From Spirochaetales bacterium (GTDB lineage: Bacteria; Spirochaetota; Spirochaetia; DSM-2461), in the NCBI GenBank assembly GCA_016936555.1, contig JAFGXR010000108.1, forward strand, positions 1-64,000: a DNA stretch of 64,000 nt, read 5' to 3'. The notes under the pieces were generated by a model that worked only from the letters and a program-made list of their open reading frames with translations, ran no database searches and had not been told where the DNA came from. Of the stretch, positions 53,334 through 61,718 are shown piece after piece. Position numbers and translations under genes: made by a program. Numbering within the stretch: the stretch's first letter is position 1; the number at the start of each line of letters is the position of its first letter.

Positions 53334-54382
53334 CGGGGCAGAAGGTCCTCAAGTCCGGGAATCTCTTCAAGTTCCGTATAAGGACGGTCGGCGTACCAGT
53401 AGGATGTTGCTGCAATATCATCTTCCAGAGGCTGGAACTTCATGATATCCTCATACCACCCCAGGGCCTGTACCGTCACTCTCAAATCGGAATCAAAACG
53501 GATCGGGTCGAGTATATGCCAGCGGTAGAGTCCGTGTCTGTGTACTTCCCGGGATGTATCGTGGAGGGGATAACCGAGGAATGGGGCGCTGTAGGGACCT
53601 GTGCTGAAACACCAGGCGCCCCCGACGTAGTCTTCTGTTCCGGTCCCGCAGATCGTGGGATATTCCCGGTCCCCGTCAATGAAAAATTTCAGTTCGCCTT
53701 CGCCCCACCAGCCGTTGGAGTGCTGTTTCCAGGCCAGATAGGTCCCCACATACTGCCCTTTTCCCCTGAATTCCGGTAAAATCGTGAAGTCGGGGTTCTT
53801 CCGGTCCGTCGTTTCCCGCCGCCACTGGCTGTGAAAGTAGAGAATTTCCTCGTTCACTTCCCGCTCGTTGTAGGTAATCTGATAAAAAAAACTGTCGATA
53901 TCACTTGTAAACCGGTTTTCAACGGCAATCCGGCATCCTTTTTTGTAGGGCATGGGCCAGTAGGAATTGAAACCTCCGTGGGAGTTTACATTGATGGGCA
54001 TGGAATTAATCGAACAGCGGATTCCGTGTCCGTTTGCGAAGAAATCTCCCATGGGGACCTGTACGGAAGGTTTGTCCTGATTTTCCCAGTAGATTTTCAG
54101 GATGCAGGACCTGTAGGCTTTCTCGCTCACGGTGAACCACATATGCTGAATCACTCCCGACCCCTTAATATCGGCCAGTAAGGTCTCTTCTCCGGCTTTC
54201 AGGGTTATGCAGGGCCGGGCTTTCCAGCCCTTTCCCAGTTTTTCCGCAGCGCTTCCTTTTTCCGGAACGGCCCTGCCTCCTTCTCCTTTGGCTCCCGTGG
54301 GGTTTTCGGCACTGATGGAGCGGGTTCTGCCCGGCGCCAGTCTGTAGATGTTTCCCAGGCTGTGTATAAAATTGTCTGTCAT
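53330..54382 (-). CDS. GH172 family (former DUF2961) hydrolase, cytoplasmic, second copy
   Basis: 350 aa. LAPGRTRSISAENPTGAKGE at the N terminus, DIKGSGVIQHMWFTV, and GTGTEDYVGGAWCFSTGPY are the GH172 hallmarks. It resembles 15146-16225 throughout and lacks a signal peptide. The ATG overlaps the GH2 stop by 4 nt, so the two are translated as a pair. Together they could remove a furanosyl side chain and a beta-mannosyl unit from imported oligosaccharides (inference). Confidence 0.88.
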   Translation of the reverse strand: MTDNFIHSLGNIYRLAPGRTRSISAENPTGAKGEGGRAVPEKGSAAEKLGKGWKARPCITLKAGEETLLADIKGSGVIQHMWFTVSEKAYRSCILKIYWENQDKPSVQVPMGDFFANGHGIRCSINSMPINVNSHGGFNSYWPMPYKKGCRIAVENRFTSDIDSFFYQITYNEREVNEEILYFHSQWRRETTDRKNPDFTILPEFRGKGQYVGTYLAWKQHSNGWWGEGELKFFIDGDREYPTICGTGTEDYVGGAWCFSTGPYSAPFLGYPLHDTSREVHRHGLYRWHILDPIRFDSDLRVTVQALGWYEDIMKFQPLEDDIAATSYWYADRPYTELEEIPGLEDLLPR

Positions 54383-56817
54383 AAAATATACTCTCCTCTG
54401 CTGTTGAATGCTTTTATATCAATCGTGCCGGCATCAGCCCGGCGGATCCTTATCCTGCGGGGGATTCCCGGCGCCACGTGGAACCAGTTGTCTTCCGGTT
54501 CGGCTCCGTCGGGGTGGCGAATTTCCGCCATGTAGGCGAATCTGTCCGTATGTATGGTGACCATCAGATCCCTGCCTTCTGCTTCTTCCTTCCAGGAAAG
54601 CTCACAGGGGGCAATTTCCAGATCACCGGGAATGGTGTGCAGAACCAGATCTTCCGACAGGATTTTCCCGTCTTTTCTGAGGGCTATATAGTTCCATCCC
54701 TTTGCGTCATAAACGACCGGTCCTTCGACAACGCAGTCCGGAGGCAGGGAGACAGCCCGGCAGATCCGCTGTCTTAAGGTCCCCGCCATGTCTTCGGCCT
54801 GGAATTCCATTTCCAGAATCTGTTCTTCATGGCTGTCATTAATAAGGTAGGTTTCGGTCCTTCTGGCAAAGCACTGGGTATAGGCTCCCACAGGCTGATA
54901 AGCTTTTTTGACCCAGTAATAGGAGGGCTTTCTCCGGAGGTAATAGTCTATGATCGTCCAGCCGTGGGCGGGCCAGCAGTCGGAGTACATCCAGAAGAGC
55001 GACCCGCCGCAGCGGGGTTTTCTTTTCCTGAAAGATACGATAGCTTCACGCATCCCCATAGCCTGATAGGCGAGACTGAGTTTTATCCGGTCTTCGTGGT
55101 TCTCCGGCCATTTCCTGAAAATCCATTCCAGAGCCTGCTTCATGAGGGGGCCGTTTTCCAGGTTGTCATGAAAGAGCGAGACATCGCTGTCCAGACGTAT
55201 TTCTCTTTCTCCGGACATGTCCCTGTAAGTCCGGGGCATCATATAGGAAAGCATGCCGTATTCGCTGATAAAGCGGGCCTTGATCTGCCTGTAGTGGCGG
55301 TAATCGGTTCTCTCCAGAAGATTGGGATAGTGAATGCTCACATCCCAGGCATGTTTGTCTCCTTCTTCATCGCTGTTGGGAAAATCCCCTCCCCAGGGGC
55401 TTGAAGGCCAGTAGGGGGTCTCGACGGATTGCTCTTTCATCAGGCGGGGCAAAAGCCTGTGGCTTATATCACTGCCGTAATAATAGGCCTGTTTTCCCTC
55501 CCGTCCCCCTCTTCCGTAAAAACCGAATATCCAGTCATTCTCATTATTCCCGCACCAGAGGACTATGGAAGGGTGGTTTTTCAGCATGGAAAGGGCCAGT
55601 CCCGATTCCTTTTCAACACTTTTCAGAAAGTCACCGGAATCTTCCGGATATTCGGAGCAGGCGAAAAGAAAATCCTGCCACAGGAGAATCCCCTGGCGGT
55701 CGCATTCTTCATAAAACGTTTTCTTTTCATAGGATCCGCCGCCCCAGATCCTGAGCATATTCATATTGGCGCCCAGGGCTTCCGATATAAGCTTTCTGTA
55801 TTTTTTATCTGTCGTTTCCTCCATGAAAAACTCGGCGGGCACCCAGTTCGACCCCTTTATGAACATCCTTCTGCCATTGACTGAAATGATAAAGGTTTTG
55901 CCTCCCTCATATGGTTCCTGAATCAGCGATATCTCCCGGAATCCTGTCCGGAAGGTATGAGAGTCGACGGTTCTGTTTTCCTTTTGAAGAAGCACAGTTA
56001 TGTCATAAAGGACAGGTTCTCCCAGCTCCCGGGGGTACCAGCGCTCCGTATTTTCAAGAGTGTAAAAGATTTTGCAGTTTGCCTTGAGGCCGCAGGAGGT
56101 CCGTTCTGTAAGAGGCTGTGGTTCTCCGCCGTTGATGATCAGGGCCAGAGAGTATTTCTCCGGTTCGTCGAGGCGGAGTTCCAGTGTAAAAGTCAGTTCG
56201 GCGCAGTTTCCGGCCAGAGAGTAGGAGAGGTCTGCTTTTTCGATTGACGGGGCTTTTACTGTTTCGATGGAAATGGAACCGGGTATGCCGCATGACACCA
56301 TTCTGGGTGCCCAGTCCCAGCCGAAAGTGTATTGCGGTTTCCGGAGAAACATTCTTTCGGGGCTGCTGGCCGGGAGATAGCGGGATCTGTCCTGCTTCTC
56401 CGCCCAGGAGACGCCTGAGTCCACTTCGATAGTCAGAGTCTGTTCTCTGCCCGGGGTGATGCAGGGTGTTATATCGAAAACCCAGGGATGATGGGCGTTG
56501 GAACATAGGCCGATTTCCACCCTGTCGATAAAGATCCTGGCAAAATAATCAACTTTTTCGAGTTTCAGTTTCATCTCTCCGTATATGGAGGCGGGAAGAG
56601 TGAATCTCCTGGAAAAAATAAACCGGCTCTTTTCAATCCATTGGTATTTTTCTCCATTGCGTCCTTTAAGGGGATCGGGCAGCAGCCCTTTTCTGAACAG
56701 GGCTATATGTACAGAGGAGGGGATCGTGATTTTCAGAGGACTGCGAAGATTCTCCGGGACTTCCGCACCCAGAGAGATCAGCTCCCATTCACCGTCGAGG
56801 GATATTGTTTCATTCAT
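54379..56817 (-). CDS. GH2 family beta-mannosidase-type enzyme, cytoplasmic
   Basis: 812 aa. The N-terminal sugar-binding fold has YTFGWDWAPRMVSCGI, typical for the beta-mannosidase branch of GH2. The barrel carries RIWGGGSYEKKTFYEECDRQ, acid/base Glu in WCGNNENDW and nucleophile Glu in FISEYGMLSY. No signal peptide. It would release mannose from beta-mannosides, complementing GH130. First gene of a two-gene operon read leftwards from operator site G. Confidence 0.92.
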   Translation of the reverse strand: MNETISLDGEWELISLGAEVPENLRSPLKITIPSSVHIALFRKGLLPDPLKGRNGEKYQWIEKSRFIFSRRFTLPASIYGEMKLKLEKVDYFARIFIDRVEIGLCSNAHHPWVFDITPCITPGREQTLTIEVDSGVSWAEKQDRSRYLPASSPERMFLRKPQYTFGWDWAPRMVSCGIPGSISIETVKAPSIEKADLSYSLAGNCAELTFTLELRLDEPEKYSLALIINGGEPQPLTERTSCGLKANCKIFYTLENTERWYPRELGEPVLYDITVLLQKENRTVDSHTFRTGFREISLIQEPYEGGKTFIISVNGRRMFIKGSNWVPAEFFMEETTDKKYRKLISEALGANMNMLRIWGGGSYEKKTFYEECDRQGILLWQDFLFACSEYPEDSGDFLKSVEKESGLALSMLKNHPSIVLWCGNNENDWIFGFYGRGGREGKQAYYYGSDISHRLLPRLMKEQSVETPYWPSSPWGGDFPNSDEEGDKHAWDVSIHYPNLLERTDYRHYRQIKARFISEYGMLSYMMPRTYRDMSGEREIRLDSDVSLFHDNLENGPLMKQALEWIFRKWPENHEDRIKLSLAYQAMGMREAIVSFRKRKPRCGGSLFWMYSDCWPAHGWTIIDYYLRRKPSYYWVKKAYQPVGAYTQCFARRTETYLINDSHEEQILEMEFQAEDMAGTLRQRICRAVSLPPDCVVEGPVVYDAKGWNYIALRKDGKILSEDLVLHTIPGDLEIAPCELSWKEEAEGRDLMVTIHTDRFAYMAEIRHPDGAEPEDNWFHVAPGIPRRIRIRRADAGTIDIKAFNSRGEYIL

Positions 56818-56848
56818 GACTGCCTATAGGTCTCCGTTATTCCATAAT

Positions 56849-56888
56849 TGTATGTACATATTCTATCCTTAATAAAAACTCCCCTCAA
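56849..56888 (-). promoter_or_regulatory. Promoter with AraR-like operator (site G)
   Basis: Minus strand: TTGAGG (56883-56888), 17-nt spacer, TAGAAT (56860-56865), one base, TGTACATACA (56849-56858), one mismatch from the perfect palindrome. Drives GH2 and GH172. Confidence 0.72.
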
Positions 56889-56954
56889 TGGGAATCTTCT
56901 CTTATCTGAAAATCCTTTAAAATACCGATTGAACCTCTTTAAGATGAGAGCGTG

Positions 56955-56994
56955 TTGAAAATAGTTGTATACATATTTAGTAAATGTATATACA
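56955..56994 (+). promoter_or_regulatory. Promoter with AraR-like operator (site C)
   Basis: TTGAAA (56955-56960), AT-rich -10 (TTTAGT near 56977-56982), then perfect TGTATATACA (56985-56994). A shorter TGTATACA lies at 56966-56973 within the spacer. About 170 nt of leader separate it from the start at 57166; nothing recognisable was seen in that leader. Confidence 0.7.
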
Positions 56995-57165
56995 ATTGTT
57001 CCGGGTATTTGATGCTGAATATGAGATAAAATTAAGGAAGTTTCTGAAAAAAACTGAATATATTATCATTTCCGGCGATGTAAAATTTCATATTGTAGAT
57101 TTTTTACTTCAGGAAGAGAATGAGAGCAATATTTGGTAGGATGGTTTTTAACTTTGAAGTATACA

Positions 57166-59937
57166 ATGAAAAACAATAATTCTTATATGTTTCTTAATGT
57201 GTATTGTCTTGTGATATTTCTGTTCGTCACCCTCTCATATGCAGGAGCACAGGAGATCGGATACGAAGAATACCGCAAGGGAAACGCAGGATTGAACCTG
57301 ATCCCTGAACCTGTTGAAATCGCCGGGGACCGGACTGCCGATCTCATTCTCCGGGAATCAGCTGATAGAAGCTGGACTTTTAAAATCACACAGAAAGGCG
57401 TCTACAATATAGAACTTCTCTATCTTCCTCTGGAGGGGAAAGGAACGGAAATCGAAGTCGGCCTTCAGATTGACGGTGAAGTCCCCTTCCGGGAGGCTGA
57501 GATCCTCACGCTTTACAGAAACTGGGTGGACAGCGGTTCCATAAGGAGAGATAACCGGGGAAATGACATCCGTCCGTCCCAGAGGGAAAATCCTGTCTGG
57601 ACCCGGGAAAGGTTCAGGGACCGGGAAGGGTATTTCGGAGAAGCTTTTGCCATCCGTCTTGACGAAGGGGTTCATTCCCTGACTCTTAAGGGCCGGAGAG
57701 AATCCTTTGTCATCGGACAGCTGAGGCTCGTTCCTGCGCAAAGGTTAATTTCCTACGAAGAGTACCGAAAGGAGTCTAAGTCCGGAAACGGATCCGGTAC
57801 CGTTTATTTTTTTAAGGTTCAGGGAGAGCTGGCCTCTTCGAAATCGGACCCGAGCCTTTATCCCCAGTATGATCATTCCAGTCCGGCTACCGAACCTTTT
57901 CATGTGTCCAAAGTGCGGCTCAATACGATCGGCGGTTCAAGCTGGCGAATGCCCGGGCAGTGGATAGAATGGGAAATCACCGTTCCAGAGGACGGATTCT
58001 ATAAACTGGGCGGAAGGGTCAGGCAGAATCTGCTCCGGGGAATTCTTTCCCACAGGCGGATTCTGATTGACGGCGAAGTCCCTTTTCAGGAGATGGACAG
58101 CGTCGGTTTCAATTTCGAAGCGGGCTGGGTCGGTTATGTTTTCGGCGGAGAGGATCCCTATCTCTTTTTTCTGGAAAAGGGGGAGCACCTTATCAGGATG
58201 GAAGTTGTTCTGGGGGAACTTTCCGACTACCTGAGAACCGTGGAGAAAAGCGTTCTGGAACTCAACAGTCTTTACCGGAAGATCATTATGATCACCGGTA
58301 CAGTGCCTGATCCCTATAGAACCTATAATCTGGAATATGAAATTCCCGAGATGCTGACAATCTTCCAAAGGCAGGCGGATATTATGAACAATCTGTCAGA
58401 AGAGCTGAAAGCCCGTACCGATGAAAACGGGGCCCAGGTGGCCATTCTGGCCAAGCTGGCTCATCAGCTCGAGGATTTTTCCAGACGGCCCGAAACGGTA
58501 CACCGGCGGCTGAGCGATTTCAAAATCAACATCGGAGCGCTCAGCGCCTGGATGCTGGAAGTGCGGGAGCAGCCTCTTGAAATCGATTATCTGGCTGTCA
58601 TGTCACCGGACCGGGAGATGCCTTCGTCCGAAGCGGGATTATTCCGCAGGATTAAAGCTTCCGTACAAAGCTTTATCGCCTCATTTTTCGAAGAATACGA
58701 TGTTATCGGGAATGTCGATGATCCCGATAAAGCCCTGAACATCTGGCTGGTCGGAGGACGGGAGCGGGCCACGATCATGAAAACCCTGATCGATGACCAC
58801 TTCAGCCGTCAGTACGATATTCCCGTCAATCTGAAACTGGTTTCCGAAAGCATACTTATACCTTCGACACTCGCCGGGCTTGATGTCGATGTGGCCATGA
58901 ATGTGAAGAGGGCCACGCCTGTCAACTTTGCCATGAGAAACGCCGTGGAGGATTTGTCCTCCTATCCGGGGTTCGATGAAGTGCTGAAACAGTTCCACGG
59001 AAGCGCCGTTGTTCCTTTCGAGTACAACGGCGGAACATTCGCTCTGCCGGAAGAGCAGATTTTCAGCGTCATGTTCGCCCGGACCGATATCCTCTACGAG
59101 CTGGGGCTGAGAGTTCCCGAGACCTGGGAGGATGTCTACGAAATTATTCCGGAACTGCAGAAGAACAACCTTCAGTTCGGTTTTCCCATTCCCGAAGCCG
59201 TAGAGGGGGCGGCCGGTGTCGCTTCGCCTTCCCAGACCTTCTCAATGCTCCTGTATCAGAACGGAGGGGATTATTACTCGGAAAACGGGGAAAGGTCGAT
59301 TCTCGATGAAGAAGTGGGGATCCGCTCCTTTCTCGAGTGGACCGATCTCTACACCAGTTACCGGGTTCCCTATGAATACAATTTTCAGAACCGGTTCAGA
59401 ACCGGCGAGATGCCTCTGGTCATAACCTATTACCGCTATTTCAATCAGCTTTCGGTATTCGCCCCGGAAATCAAAGGGCTCTGGGATTTCGGTCCGGTAC
59501 CGGGAAAAAGAGACGCAGACGGAAGGATCAACCGCGAAGTGGGTTCCGATGTGACGGGATGCATTGTCATGAAAAACTCTGCGAGAAAGGACCAGGCCTG
59601 GGAATTCCTTAAATGGTGGACCTCCACGGAAACACAGATTCGCTTCGGCCGGGAGATGGAAAGCCTTCTCGGGGCAGCCGGACGGGAGCCGACGGCGAAC
59701 CTGGAGGCCATTTCCTCTCTGGCCTGGCCAACAGACGTGTACGAAAAACTTAAGAGCCAATGGAACGATGTGAGGGGAGTCCCCGAAGTTCCGGGAGGTT
59801 ATTACACGGGGCGTCATCTGGAAAACGCTTTCAGACAGGTCGTGTTCGAAGGAGATTCTCCGAGGGAAACTCTGGAAGAGTATGTCGGAAAAATCAACGG
59901 GGAAATGATCAGCAAACGAAGGGAGTTCGGACTATGA
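57166..59937 (+). CDS. Large ABC substrate-binding protein fused to two jellyroll modules
   Basis: About 923 aa. Signal peptide (VIFLFVTLSYAGAQEI). Two repeated modules follow, each starting with YEEYRK and holding IDGEVPF(R/Q)E, at about residues 28-190 and 200-365; these look like carbohydrate-binding jellyrolls. A helical linker (about 370-500) leads to a complete family-1 solute-binding domain (about 530-920) with ETWEDVYEIIPELQKNN and WEFLKWWTSTETQIRFGREM. Ordinary binding proteins have about 430 aa. ATG at 57166 gives the best signal peptide; the frame is open from TTG 57133. The stop overlaps the permease start. Confidence 0.87.
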   Translation: MKNNNSYMFLNVYCLVIFLFVTLSYAGAQEIGYEEYRKGNAGLNLIPEPVEIAGDRTADLILRESADRSWTFKITQKGVYNIELLYLPLEGKGTEIEVGLQIDGEVPFREAEILTLYRNWVDSGSIRRDNRGNDIRPSQRENPVWTRERFRDREGYFGEAFAIRLDEGVHSLTLKGRRESFVIGQLRLVPAQRLISYEEYRKESKSGNGSGTVYFFKVQGELASSKSDPSLYPQYDHSSPATEPFHVSKVRLNTIGGSSWRMPGQWIEWEITVPEDGFYKLGGRVRQNLLRGILSHRRILIDGEVPFQEMDSVGFNFEAGWVGYVFGGEDPYLFFLEKGEHLIRMEVVLGELSDYLRTVEKSVLELNSLYRKIIMITGTVPDPYRTYNLEYEIPEMLTIFQRQADIMNNLSEELKARTDENGAQVAILAKLAHQLEDFSRRPETVHRRLSDFKINIGALSAWMLEVREQPLEIDYLAVMSPDREMPSSEAGLFRRIKASVQSFIASFFEEYDVIGNVDDPDKALNIWLVGGRERATIMKTLIDDHFSRQYDIPVNLKLVSESILIPSTLAGLDVDVAMNVKRATPVNFAMRNAVEDLSSYPGFDEVLKQFHGSAVVPFEYNGGTFALPEEQIFSVMFARTDILYELGLRVPETWEDVYEIIPELQKNNLQFGFPIPEAVEGAAGVASPSQTFSMLLYQNGGDYYSENGERSILDEEVGIRSFLEWTDLYTSYRVPYEYNFQNRFRTGEMPLVITYYRYFNQLSVFAPEIKGLWDFGPVPGKRDADGRINREVGSDVTGCIVMKNSARKDQAWEFLKWWTSTETQIRFGREMESLLGAAGREPTANLEAISSLAWPTDVYEKLKSQWNDVRGVPEVPGGYYTGRHLENAFRQVVFEGDSPRETLEEYVGKINGEMISKRREFGL

Positions 59938-60839
59938 AGACTTTATCCTCCACCTGGAAGGAGATGAAAAAATACAGGCATTCCTACCTGATGATAGCTC
60001 CTTATTACCTGCCTTTTCTGGTTTTTACGGTTTTTTCCGTTCTCATGGCTATGGGCCTCAGTTTCTCCTATTTCAATGTTCTCGAAACACCGCGGCTTAT
60101 CGGTTGGCAGAACTATATCAATCTGTTTCTGCAGGACGATATTTTTTCTATCGCCATGAAGAATACCTTTCTCTTCGTGGCGATTACGGGCCCTGCCAGT
60201 TTTATTCTATGCTTTTTTGTCGCCTGGGTAATCAATGAAATGCGTCCGAAGGTGCGGGCGGCCATAACATTGGTCTTCTACGCCCCGACACTGGCGGGAG
60301 TGAGTGCCTTCGCCATCTGGAAGTTTGTCTTCAGCGGAAGTGAATACGGCCTTGTTAACGCTTTTCTTCTCAAAGCGGGCCTGCTGATGGAACCTCTTAC
60401 GTATCTGAAAGACATCCGTTTTATTCTTCCCATCCTTATTGTCGTTCAGCTCTGGATGAGTCTCGGTCACAGTTTTCTCGCTTTTATCGCCGGACTTCAG
60501 ACCGTGGACAGGAAGCTTTACGAAGCTGCAGCCGTAGACGGCGTCAGAAACCGGTGGCAGGAGCTCTGGTATATCACACTGCCGGTCATGCGCCCCTTCC
60601 TGCTCTTCGGAGCGGTTATGCAGATAGCCCAGTCTTTCGGTGTCAGCGCCGTATCGATCAATCTCCTGGGGTTTCCCACGACAAAATACGCCGGACGAAC
60701 CATCGTGACCCATCTGATGGACTATGGAATCATCCGCTATGAAATGGGATATGCCAGCGCTATTGCGACGATTCTCTTCCTCATGCAGGTAATTTTCAAT
60801 AAAACAGTCCAGAGAGGGCTGAAAAGGATTGGAGAGTAA
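59934..60839 (+). CDS. Sugar ABC transporter permease, MalF/UgpA type (second system)
   Basis: 301 aa. Six transmembrane segments. The EAA loop is LYEAAAVDGVRNRWQELWYI near residue 195. ATG at 59934 overlaps the TGA of the binding protein (ATGA), so translation is coupled; the longer open frame upstream is just overlap with the binding-protein gene. Partner of the permease at 60841. Confidence 0.93.
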   Translation: MKTLSSTWKEMKKYRHSYLMIAPYYLPFLVFTVFSVLMAMGLSFSYFNVLETPRLIGWQNYINLFLQDDIFSIAMKNTFLFVAITGPASFILCFFVAWVINEMRPKVRAAITLVFYAPTLAGVSAFAIWKFVFSGSEYGLVNAFLLKAGLLMEPLTYLKDIRFILPILIVVQLWMSLGHSFLAFIAGLQTVDRKLYEAAAVDGVRNRWQELWYITLPVMRPFLLFGAVMQIAQSFGVSAVSINLLGFPTTKYAGRTIVTHLMDYGIIRYEMGYASAIATILFLMQVIFNKTVQRGLKRIGE

Positions 60840-60840
60840 T

Positions 60841-61716
60841 ATGACAAACAGACTCAACAGATCTGTCGGGGGGACTCTTTTCCTTCTTTTCTTTCTGGGA
60901 TTCCTGGGTATATTTATGGTTATCCCCCTGGTGTTCACCATCAGTAACGCCTTCAAACCGCTGAACGAGTTCTATCTTTTCCCGCCGAAGTTATTCGTTC
61001 GAAATCCAACCCTGACGAATTTTACGGACCTGAAGCAGATACTTGCCAATTTCTGGATTCCCTTCACCCGATATCTCTTCAATTCCCTGTGGGTTGTCGT
61101 TCTGGGTACGGGAGGGCATGTCCTCTTTGTCAGCCTGGCGGCTTATCCCATGGCAAAACACGATTTTCCCGGTAAGAACCTCCTTTTTTCCATTACCGTG
61201 CTGGCTCTTATGTTTTCTCCGGAGGTTACGAAAATCCCGAACTTTATCATCATGTCCAAACTGGGGCTTATCGATACATACACGTCGATGATCATCCCCT
61301 CGCTGGTTTTTCCTCTGGGACTCTTCCTTATGAAACAGTATATGGAGGATCTTCCCGATTCGCTGATTGAATCGGCAAAATGCGAAGGAGCCTCCGAGTA
61401 TGCGATTCTCTTCAGAATCATCATCCCCCTGGTCAAACCGGCTCTGATGACGATCGTTCTGTTCAATTTCACCTTCGTGTGGTCCCAGACCAGCGGAGAG
61501 ATGGGGGGAGGTTATATCTTCAGTGAGAAACTGAAAACTCTTCCCTATGTACTGGTGCAGATAACCCAGGGCGGTTTCGGATCCATGCAGGTTTTCGCCT
61601 GGGACGGAATCGTGGCTGTGATCAATTTCCTTCTCATATCGATACCCATCGCTGTCTTTCTCATAACCCAGAGCAGTATTGTGGAAACCATGGCCACTTC
61701 GGGAATAAAGGACTGA
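60841..61716 (+). CDS. Sugar ABC transporter permease, MalG/UgpE type (second system)
   Basis: About 291 aa. Six transmembrane segments. The coupling loop is LIESAKCEGASEYAILFRII near residue 190. GGAGAG stands 4 nt before the ATG at 60841. The second permease of this importer; no ATPase gene follows within the window. Confidence 0.93.
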   Translation: MTNRLNRSVGGTLFLLFFLGFLGIFMVIPLVFTISNAFKPLNEFYLFPPKLFVRNPTLTNFTDLKQILANFWIPFTRYLFNSLWVVVLGTGGHVLFVSLAAYPMAKHDFPGKNLLFSITVLALMFSPEVTKIPNFIIMSKLGLIDTYTSMIIPSLVFPLGLFLMKQYMEDLPDSLIESAKCEGASEYAILFRIIIPLVKPALMTIVLFNFTFVWSQTSGEMGGGYIFSEKLKTLPYVLVQITQGGFGSMQVFAWDGIVAVINFLLISIPIAVFLITQSSIVETMATSGIKD

Positions 61717-61718
61717 AC

